Positions 21,001 through 28,413 of a stretch of 28,413 nt of DNA are shown here, piece after piece. This stretch comes from Acanthaster planci (Eukaryota; Echinodermata; Asteroidea; Valvatida; Acanthasteridae): contig NW_019091486.1 of NCBI RefSeq assembly GCF_001949145.1, positions 40,171 through 68,583 of the forward strand, given 5' to 3'. The stretch's first letter is position 1. Each line of letters starts with the position of its first letter. The notes below the pieces were generated by a model, which made no database searches, was not told the DNA's origin, and saw nothing but the letters and a program-made list of their open reading frames with translations. The position numbers and the translations under genes were made by a program.

Positions 21001-24000
21001 TGCCATCATGCTGATGTTCGAGTACCCAGAGATGAGTTCCATCTCTGTCCAGTACCCACCCAACATCACCTTCCCAGCTCTCACCCTCTGCAACATCAAC
21101 ATGCTTCGCAAAGACGCCCTGGACGCTTCCGAAGTGCAGCTGCTGTCGGACATCTTCGCCAACCCGGCTACCCCGCCCGATACGGACGCGCTCGTCGACT
21201 CGAAGTTGTTCAACTCGTCCAGCAACGAAGAGCTGATGGGCAGGATGATCGACGCCTCTTACCGGATCGAGGATATGCTGGTCAAATGTCGGTGGGTATC
21301 CGAGACTTGTTCGTACCGGAACTTCACCCGGAGCATCACGGACCACGGGGTGTGCTACACATTCAACGATCCTCTGTCTGACCACGAGGCGCTAATTGTC
21401 AGACATCCGGGCAGCAGGCATGGGTTGTTCATGCGCTTGAATGTGCAGCAATATCTGTATACATACGGGGAAAGTACCGCGGCTGGATTGAAGGTATGGA
21501 ACTTTTTCAATGGAAGCTTGGAAACCTAACCTACATTGATTAGTACTTTAAGAAAACTGATTTGGGTAAAACGTTACGCGGGTAATACACTCCCCCCATC
21601 CATCAAGCATTTTCAACATCGGTCACGCCCCACCTATTGAGATGTCCGGCAATACATCTGGTGTAATCAATATCCGGTTAAATAAGTAGAGATTCTCCAT
21701 CTACAGTGTCATTCCTTGCTCTAAACCTTTCATGATTGTTCAGTTGACACAGTATTTATATGATACGTGTAGATACCAAAGATAAGTAGCCTGTTTTCAG
21801 TGCCTTTCTCTCGGGTGCATGGTTTCTGAAGCACGACAAAATGTCAATAGTGCTGCAATCAGAAAAAAAAAAAAAAACAAAAAAAAAAAACAAAAAAACC
21901 TTGAACTCATAAAGAAAACTTAGTTTATGTTTTCACTGGGGTTATTAAGACACATGCTACTGTATTCAGATTAGAGTTCTGAAGTGAAACCTCATTTAAT
22001 ATTTGCAGCCAGTTGATTTATTTTGCCAATACATACGGTGCATTCGTTTGTCCTACTCTGAATCGAAAATGATACTTTTTTATTCAGTCTCGTTTACACG
22101 TTTGACACAATCATTCTTGCCTTCTGACGGGGGAGTTGGAACCCTGGGGAAGGGAATATTTATTGCTATGTGTTCCAAGCAAATTTATGCGCAGGGATCC
22201 CATGGGGATTGGGGAATATAGCCCCCCCAACACACAAATGTATAAATACCTTCTATCATGGACCTCATATTGTTCCTCATTTTGTTATGCACACGATTTT
22301 CAACTGCGGATCTTTCCTCAACCGCGGACCCTACTGTCCTCTATTGTTCACGGTCCTCAACTGAATGTAAAACAAAACTCTCACACAAACATTTTTTTAG
22401 GTGGGGTTGAGGGATACCTATACAACCCCCCCCCTTTTTCAAGTCACTGAAGTCTCCTCACACACAAACCTGTGAATCGGCCTGATATGCGCAGTTCATT
22501 TCCTGATTATTACCTGTACACAAACAAACGTTAAAAGGGCCCATACTGTTGCACAGCGAATGGTATGAATCGAAATGGGTCACTGCGCACACGTTGTGCG
22601 CACGCATCACATTAAGGACGTGGTTTATAATGTCTCCCTACGAAAATGATGAAGTTAAGATTTCTCTCCCCAGGAGCCACACTACTTCCAACGACTTGCA
22701 CATGAACGGGTAGTGCTTGAGTTGCCCGAATAAATACATGCCCGGGCATAATCGACGACAAAAATTAAGGGAAAAACACGTTAATTCTTCTGACGGTTTC
22801 ATCTGTGAAAAATGGACATATTTTTCAAGTGGCATTTTGAAGGTTTTACGTGACAAGAAACTAGCTATCATTCTTGAAAAGAAAAGAAAAAAAAATAAAT
22901 AAAAACACTTAGGGGGATGGGTTAAGGGGGTGAGTGTGAGCTCTTTTGATCGCAGAACGATGAATTGCGTCATAATTTCGAATGGCTGCCGCCGAGCATT
23001 GCGTGCGGGGTGGTCTGGCGGCAGTCCCTGCGTGCGCGGCCGCCCTCAACATAGTGGTCTGTGCGCGGTAGATTAGCATGTGCCGCGGGCTGATCGGGGG
23101 CGGATCCAGACTACCTTCTGTGATTTCCTCCGTGGTTATCACTTGTTCACGGTTAGCACTGAGCGTTTTTCCCCCAAATAAATAGCATGTGTTACTCTGT
23201 GAGAACCTTTGACCTTTTTCTCTCAATTTCAATTCAAAAGGTACATTCAACAGAAATGTATATGGTTTGAGAGATCTTTTGGCAACTAGGAAGCTAGACA
23301 TGTTCGTGACACATATTTTTGAATTTCAGACTTCATGACATAATCTGATGTCCTGGATCCAAGCCTTATATTTTACCTTCATAATTTTTAATTTCTTATA
23401 TTTCGAAAAGTGAAAAGTTATGGGTATTTTAATTATGTTGAAAGCAATATGCATTTCCGTTTTTTTTATTAGTTTTATATTTATTTATCATTGTTATTTA
23501 TTTAGTCATTTTATTTAATTTGTTTTTTTTGGGGGGGGGACGACCTCACACATTTACCTGTAAGTTGAGTCATGGGTGAGTGGAAAAATTCCTGCTCTCA
23601 AAATGTTCCAAATAGTCTCACCGTTTGTTTATAGTTGTGATTGACAGAGGCAATAGTTCAGTTGAAACGTTTACCCCTATTCTTCTCTACAACCATATTT
23701 ATAAATTCCGTAACTTACGTAATGAATTAAAAACACTTGAAGCACATGCCCCGGCAAATATTAAATGTAGACCCAACCAAAGTAATGCACATCGTGCACT
23801 GAGGAAGTGTGAAAAATGCTTAATATTCTGCGTCGACATTTTTAAACTTCGTTTTGATTTGACAATGACTTAATGTACAAATAACTTTTAAAACGAAGGC
23901 AATCACACTTGGTCGCAAAGAAAAATGATAAAAATAATAAAATGTAACGCCGGGCAATCAAGAGATACATGTGTCAATTCGGAATCATTTACAAGTTTTC

Positions 24001-27000
24001 TGCATTGTAAACATATTTGTTGAAATTTTGAAAATAACACCATTTGAATACAGCACTGTACTTTAAATATGTCAGTGGGGAATCCCCAGTGAAAGCTCAC
24101 GAAATGCGTAAGAATGCACCAGAGAGCCTCTAATATTCGGATTTTTTCCGGGCCCCGAACACCACGTCGCGGCTTCGTAATTTGTCAAAGGACAAAGACA
24201 GATATCTACTACTCTTTTGAAAAATAAACCCCTGTGACTATGCACATCTTTAGACTGCAGCACTGTACTCCACACTCACGATCACGATCGTGTGTCACGA
24301 TCTCGCCTGGGATAGAGGCTGCAATGAAGTTTCAGAACCCCCCCCCACAAGAGGCCAAAAATCTCTGCCCACATGTCTTGTACAATGAACTCTTGGAAGA
24401 AATTCCAATCGAAATGCTACATTGACCAAACACGTTTTCCCCCAGGTGCTGCTACATGCTCAAGGCGAGTATCCTATGATCAAGGATTTTGCTTTCTCCC
24501 TTTCGCCGGGCTTCGAGACCTCGATAGTCGTGCGGCAGAAAGTCGTAAGTGGCATTGCTAACTATCGTGGGTATATCTTCCTGGACAGGCACTCTTTAAA
24601 CTGAACACCACAGTCGGTAAACTGTTTTCAAGTGACAAAATTATATTCACGAAACCCAGACCTCTAGTTTGATTGAAGAAGATATCCTTGTAAGTCGTCT
24701 TTTTTTCTCCTGAATTGAACTGGTGTTTCGATGTGAGGTTATGATCTTTTCAATGAAAACAAAAAAGCGGGAACTAAATACCAGTATAAAAGGCGTATTT
24801 GGGGAAGTTAGTATGAGTCTTAATCAGTTGTTTAATTGTGTCATTTTGTTAAGGTAACCAAAACAGGTCATGTAAGGAAAATGTTCTGTTCCTTCTCTAA
24901 AGATGATAAATCAAAAGGCGCCATACAAGTCAAACTGCACAGACGGCAACTGGGGGAGACACCGGTTCAAATATTCAGCGGCTTCCTGCAAGTACGCCTG
25001 CAAGATACTATATGTCACTCGGAAGTGTGGATGTCGAGACTACAGGTGGAGCATACGTAAGAATGCCGTCAAAACAAAACAAGATGGTGATGCTGATGAT
25101 AAATATTAATACAAGACCGGTGATAATAGGACGAGAAGGGTGATGGTGATGATGGGGTTGTGGATGGGGATGATGGTGGTGGTGGTGATTGGAATGACGT
25201 CGACGACGACGACTATAATGAGAAGGGGAAAGAGAGGAGGTAAAGGAGAGGGTGGCGGATAGTGCTTCCCTGGAAAGAATGGAACATAAAAGTTCTTGCC
25301 CCCCTCCTCGAAATTCCTGTTAATCTACAGAAAAAAAATCTGCTGACGTCCACCGGTTCTTTCTTTTTCTACAGGTGATATACCTATTTGCTCCTTGGAA
25401 AAGCAAGTGCAATGCATCTACCGCTATGAAGGTGAGATATTTTGGTTATAAAATGTGCTGAGCCTATGCCTCGTTTTTACAGTGCCTGTGTTCACTAATG
25501 ATAAGAAAGAAGCACCCCCATTAAAAAAAGATTATCATGTCCTGCTATTTTAACTGTTTTATGTTAATCGATTTCGACCTTCCTACTTTTTGGTTTGTTG
25601 TGTATTTATGTTTAAGTTGGATTTAATTATATTTACAGAAGCGGACAAGACACACACTTTTAATCACAAGTTGTCCCCGAAAAGATAACATTTTTACAAG
25701 TTATTTCATTGCTAAATGGAAATTAACTTTTGCCATTTTTTCCCCATTTCCCGCATGCAGTCTACCTATACAGGGTTTTAAATACTTACCAAAGCATATG
25801 CCAGTATCTATTTGTTGAATGAAGGGCAGATTAGCATAATATCAAATACGACAGCGCCTCTTAATCCGAACACTCTACCGTATGGGGGCGCTATTGAACA
25901 TTTCTGGTTGTATGGATGATAATGAGGCTGCATCTGAATCTGTTGCCTAGAGCTAGGCCTAGGTCTTCCCTCCATTGGAAATGTGCGGAGACGCGTGGAC
26001 AATAGGACTAGCCTTAGCTCTAGAAGCCCGTTCCAGACACAGCCTAAGTCTTTTCTTTTTTGTTTTCTCTACTCAAAAAAGTTACGGACCACTTTTTTTC
26101 TTAACTTGTAATTTTTCTTCCAAGCAATGAGTGGGGTCTAGTTCTTTCTTTCTCCTTTTTTGTTTGTCTAGACGGTGTTCCCACTGGAACAAAACTGAAA
26201 TAAAAGATGCACATTATCAGCAGTCCAAAATCTCATAAAAAACGTAATGGTCTTTAATTATACTTATTTGTTTAGTTTTTTAGTAAATATATATTTCCGG
26301 GAAGGTACAAATATTCATAGACAACTGGAACTTGTATATTTTGGTTGCTGACAACTGCAGTAGAGAAATTTGTGTATTGTACACGGGTGAACATTATACC
26401 AGCTTTTAGTGGCAGAGAAGAGAATTTGTTCCGCGTAAAGTAAGCGAAGAATCAAGTCGTCATCGTCATGTGTGACTTCGCATACTTCACCCGCTTAACT
26501 GCGCAGGCGGTATAGTTTGCATACCATATACAGCGCTTTGATTGGTCACTTACAGGAAATTAAGTTTAAAGAAGGAATTCATTGACACAAATTTGATTTT
26601 TCTTTTCTGAAATGGTTTTTTATTAACCAATAAACAGCAGAACGGCGTTTGGACTTCTGGTTATTTTGAACAGTTCAGCAGCATTACAGGATTTTTTTTC
26701 GTTTCCTCTTGGGCCCCATAAAGACGAGTTTGTTTTATCGCAAGAGAACCAGTGTCACTGTCCAATCGCCTGCAAAGCCATCACTTACGGCAGAGAGATT
26801 TCGCAAGCGTACTGGCCAGCTTCCTTTCTCAGTAAGGAGTTACAGGCAGAAATGAATGTAACCGAAGACTTCATAAGGTCAGTCTGTAGTGTGTTGGTGT
26901 TCGATCGTAATGGCAGATGACGAATATTTGTTAAAATAACTTGTCCTAGTCAGTGATCTGACTTTCGTGTCGTCCCTTACAGTTGGGGGTAATTTGTATG

Positions 27001-27765
27001 TTCTATGAATATTTACGGTTTAAATGAATCTGCTTAATCAAACCAAAAATTATGCATTAAAAAGTAAGCTTTATGTGTTTTGTTAAAGGGAAAATTATCT
27101 TGATGTGTATATCTACTATGACGAAATCATGTACACAAGAATCGAGCAAATAGGGGCATACACTGTGGATAATCTTCAGAGTAAGTGCGACTTCTCAAAT
27201 TGTTATAGTCTAGACTGTTTTTGAGGGTTCTTTTGGGTGGGTAATTTATGAGCGTTTTCGAAACGAGTGGATTTGGCTTAGGCTTTAGTTTCGCTGGTTC
27301 CAAGCAGAGCTTGAACGTATGGTTTTAAACGCTGCTTCAAAATGGCTGGAACCAGCGAGACCAAAGCCTAAGCCGAATCCACTCGTTTCGAAAACGCCCT
27401 ATAAGCATGTTTTCAGAGTGACTTGAATGGAGTTTACTTCCGCGCAAGAAATCACTGGGCACAATTAAAAATACACTTTAGGCAAAATCTGATAAAAAGA
27501 TGTACCGTTATTGAAGGGGTTTTTAATAAAATATGAACAAAAACTACATTTGAAAGTTTAGTAAAATGATTTTTTTTCATGAAAATGTATATTGTCACTT
27601 AACTGTTTTCCTTACAGGCCTGACGTTCTCATCAATTTCCCTTTTTTGTTTCCCACAGGTGACATCGGAGGCTACCTTGGTCTGCTGTGTGGCATGAGCC
27701 TCATGACAGTGGTGGAGTTGCTGGATTTTATCCTGGTGGCCCTCTGCAGTAGGCTGAAACGTTAA
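17843..27765 (+). CDS. ASIC-like DEG/ENaC sodium channel subunit (whole gene, 8 exons)
   Basis: Exons 17843-18078, 20941-21493, 24446-24544, 24903-25056, 25375-25431, 26679-26877, 27089-27180 and 27659-27765 total 1497 nt, exactly 498 codons plus stop. The family forms trimeric, amiloride-sensitive cation channels in the plasma membrane. Landmarks in order are a polybasic N-terminus, the HG gating motif (H64-G65 in TTFHGLRYV), TM1 about 80-104, and a Cys-rich extracellular domain. That domain carries N-glycosylation sequons at PPNITF, NSS, RNFT, SNCTD and MNVT, and the family blocks APGF-like SPGFET and CKYAC/CGCRDY. TM2 is about 466-493 and includes DIGGYLGLLCGMS. The order and spacing follow vertebrate ASIC1 throughout. 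The tail after TM2 is only about five residues. Whether protons, peptides, bile acids or something else opens it cannot be told. Confidence 0.95.
18079..20940 (+). other. Channel intron 1 (2862 nt)
   Basis: It contains the inverted-end element at 20040-20273. A block at 19504-19954 has several overlapping open frames, one interrupted by a single TGA. I recognise no protein family there and do not annotate a gene. Confidence 0.8.
20040..20273. mobile_element. MITE-like element with 22-bp inverted ends
   Basis: The left end (20040-20061) reads AATGGGTCATTAGGGAGACA and the right end, inverted (20273-20252), AATAGGTCATTTGGGAGACA, with two mismatches in 22. The 234-bp body has no coding capacity and includes a T-rich run near 20146-20158. 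No clean target duplication is seen, so the transposon class is undetermined. Confidence 0.6.
20941..21493 (+). CDS. Channel exon 2: TM1 and first half of the extracellular domain
   Basis: Acceptor GTTCCCCAG|ATTTGT, donor TTGAAG|GTATGG. It encodes residues 80-263: TM1 (FVWLLVVTGMTALLIFDII), then FPALTLCNINMLRK, the conserved palm/finger entry block, paired cysteines KCRWVSETC, and GVCYTFN. The end, NVQQYLYTYGE, matches the ASIC segment ahead of AGIKV. Confidence 0.95.
21494..24445 (+). other. Channel intron 2 (2952 nt)
   Basis: It contains an A-rich tract (21863-21898), a palindrome (22584-22602), a GC- and CpG-rich patch (22984-23105) and a T-rich stretch near 23460-23530. The patch lies within a 130-codon antisense open frame of unknown meaning (23301-22909). 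Confidence 0.8.
21863..21898. repeat. A-rich simple repeat
   Basis: Three A runs separated by single C residues, intronic. It may be an old retroposon tail, but no body is recognised. Confidence 0.9.
24446..24544 (+). CDS. Channel exon 3: extracellular palm segment
   Basis: 99 nt, phase 0 at both ends, with acceptor TTTTCCCCCAG| and donor AGTC|GTAAGT. Residues 264-296 include LLHAQGEYPMI and SLSPGFET, aligning with the IHxQDEPPFID and APGFQT blocks of ASICs. Confidence 0.93.
24545..24902 (+). other. Channel intron 3 (358 nt)
   Basis: Bounded by GTAAGT and TTCTCTAAAG. I see nothing else in it. Confidence 0.85.
24903..25056 (+). CDS. Channel exon 4: thumb region cysteines
   Basis: Acceptor TTCTCTAAAG|ATGATA, donor GCATAC|GTAAGA, ending in phase 1. 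It carries SNCTDG, ASCKYACKILYV and KCGCRDYRW, matching the ASIC C-R-x-x-C-E and C-x-C-R pattern that builds the disulfide-rich thumb. A competing donor, TACAG|GTGGAG, would break frame with exon 5. Confidence 0.93.
25057..25374 (+). other. Channel intron 4 (318 nt) with GAT/GGT and GAC microsatellites
   Basis: Most of this intron is purine-rich, low-complexity sequence: interrupted GATGGT-type triplets at about 25131-25190, a (GAC)n run near 25198-25211, then a GA-rich block to about 25260. These are slippage-prone repeats with no coding meaning. Confidence 0.85.
25375..25431 (+). CDS. Channel exon 5 (57 nt)
   Basis: A small phase 1 to phase 1 exon with acceptor TTTTTCTACAG| and donor GAAG|GTGAGA. 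The peptide RDIPICSLEKQVQC matches the ASIC GDAPYCTPEQYKEC block, placing two thumb cysteines. It is too short to be found without the family alignment and phase matching. Confidence 0.9.
25432..26678 (+). other. Channel intron 5 (1247 nt)
   Basis: It contains an imperfect inverted repeat at 25947-26023 and AT-rich sequence, with no exon-like block that would fit the channel. Confidence 0.8.
25947..26023. repeat. Imperfect inverted repeat in channel intron 5
   Basis: CTAGAGCTAGGCCTAGGTC (25947-25965) pairs with the reverse complement of 26006-26023, CTAGAGCTAAGGCTAGTC. The loop is about 40 nt. Confidence 0.65.
26679..26877 (+). CDS. Channel exon 6: end of thumb and lower palm
   Basis: Phase 1 start, phase 2 end, donor ATAAG|GTCAGT. 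QCHCPIACKAITYGREIS matches the ASIC YCVCEMPCNLTRYGKELS block, and MNVTEDFI carries a glycosylation sequon. The acceptor is a CAGCAG tandem, so the exon starts at 26679 or 26682. The choice changes only one alanine. Confidence 0.92.
27089..27180 (+). CDS. Channel exon 7: wrist and pre-TM2 segment
   Basis: 92 nt, acceptor TTGTTAAAG|GGAAAA, donor TTCAGA|GTAAGT, phase 2 to phase 1. ENYLDVYIYYDEIMYTRIEQ followed by IGAYTV aligns with the ASIC ENILVLDIFFE and ETIEQKKAYE blocks leading into TM2. Confidence 0.93.
27181..27658 (+). other. Channel intron 7 (478 nt)
   Basis: The intron is dominated by the 146-bp foldback at 27252-27397. A second acceptor-like CTTACAG lies at 27611-27617, but the family alignment supports the acceptor at 27658. 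Confidence 0.85.
27252..27397. mobile_element. 146-bp foldback element
   Basis: Arms 27252-27302 and 27347-27397 are 51-bp inverted copies differing at three positions, around a 44-nt loop. The arms start GCGTTTTCGAAACGAGTGGA. This arm identity suggests a recent foldback or MITE insertion. Similarity trails off outward at TTATGAG/CCTATAA, so the true ends are slightly uncertain. Confidence 0.75.
27659..27765 (+). CDS. Channel exon 8: TM2, selectivity filter and stop
   Basis: Acceptor TTTCCCACAG|GTGACA. It encodes DIGGYLGLLCGMSLMTVVEL and ends ALCSRLKR, then TAA. The filter position G-x-S reads GMS, where ASICs have GAS. The cytoplasmic tail is nearly absent. Confidence 0.95.
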
Positions 27766-28413
27766 AAATCACCATTACGTCGTGTGCGGCATTGTATTTT
27801 ATTAATTTGGTCTACTCGACATCCCCAAGGTTCTTTAACACACACAGTTCCTGAAGCTTGAGTTTATTAGTCCAAACAGGTCCGTTTTGACCGGAAACAT
27901 TCATAGTCCAAAGCTCCATGAATGGAAATTTGACAAGAAACTGAAAAATCAGAAAGTGGGCTTTGATTTGACGTGCGTCTCAAACGCCTGAGAAACTGGT
28001 AAGTATTTTTTCTGATTTGTTTGAATTTCGGGTATCTATCACTGTTGGCTGGGGCAGTTTATTTTACTGGCCTGAAACCTATAGGGGTCTAGACCAGTAA
28101 ATCAGTTGCCAGGAAAAATACAAGTTACTCAGGTGTTCAAGACAGAAAAAGCCCTTTGTAGCTTGTTATAGTTGAGCTCTGAAGACAAATGACACTGCAT
28201 TTGATTTGGATCCTTCCATATTTATTTGAACAGATAAAATCAGAGAAAACGTCTTTTTTCCTTAGAGGTGCTCTTTAATTAAAATCAGGAACATGTTGTG
28301 GTTGACAAGTTCTGCATATTGTACCCAGGGTCGTAATGTAAATAGCACATGAACAAATCATAAATAGAAGATCTTCAAACAAGGTGAAACAGTCTCCCAT
28401 TAAGTAGAATTTT
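27766..28413 (+). other. Channel 3' UTR and downstream flank
   Basis: No canonical AATAAA is seen. A variant ATTAAA lies at 28278-28283. A stem with arms TTTACTGG (28063-28070) and CCAGTAAA (28094-28101) falls inside the likely 3' UTR. There is no coding signal. Confidence 0.6.
28278..28283 (+). terminator. Possible variant poly(A) signal of the channel gene
   Basis: ATTAAA lies 513 nt after the stop, with a GT-rich stretch (TGTTGTGGTTG) about 10 nt downstream. This is the best candidate I see, but it is a common hexamer in AT-rich DNA. Confidence 0.3.

Noticed and set aside
20891-21385. 164-codon minus-strand open frame
   Set aside because: It is antisense to channel exon 2, which is unambiguously a DEG/ENaC extracellular domain.

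Overview
The window looks like nuclear DNA from an invertebrate animal. It has multi-exon genes with GT-AG introns, AT-rich intergenic DNA, a tRNA-derived SINE, several small foldback elements and many simple repeats. The protein families present (a filamin/NHL-type TRIM ligase and an ASIC-like DEG/ENaC channel) and the intron sizes fit an invertebrate deuterostome. Amphioxus is my best guess, but the sequence alone does not prove it.

Three protein-coding loci can be supported. (1) Minus strand, 6795 down to 234: a complete four-exon TRIM gene, predicted 1018 aa, in the order RING, two B-boxes, coiled coil, three filamin-like repeats and a six-bladed NHL propeller. All three introns are phase 2, and a poly(A) signal follows at 191-186. 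Introns 3 and 2 hold an (AAAT)n tract, a 191-bp foldback element and a SINE. A 49-bp tandem duplication lies just upstream of its start codon. (2) Plus strand, 9541-10817: two joined exons of an unrecognised, mostly disordered protein rich in SH2- and SH3-ligand motifs, which looks like a signalling docking protein or a receptor tail. A poly(A) signal follows at 11147. (3) Plus strand, 17843-27765: a complete eight-exon acid-sensing-channel-like DEG/ENaC subunit of 498 aa. Every exon junction keeps frame and matches the family layout.

The 7 kb between loci 2 and 3 has no gene I can support. It holds two diverged direct copies of a ~400-bp repeat and an AT-rich stretch with a dense cluster of forkhead-type motifs. 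The channel introns carry a 234-bp element with 22-bp inverted ends, a 146-bp near-perfect foldback, microsatellites and a short GC-rich island.

The three loci show no sign of co-regulation. One is a probable ubiquitin ligase, one a probable tyrosine-kinase signalling scaffold, and one a plasma-membrane cation channel subunit. Each is an ordinary separate eukaryotic gene.
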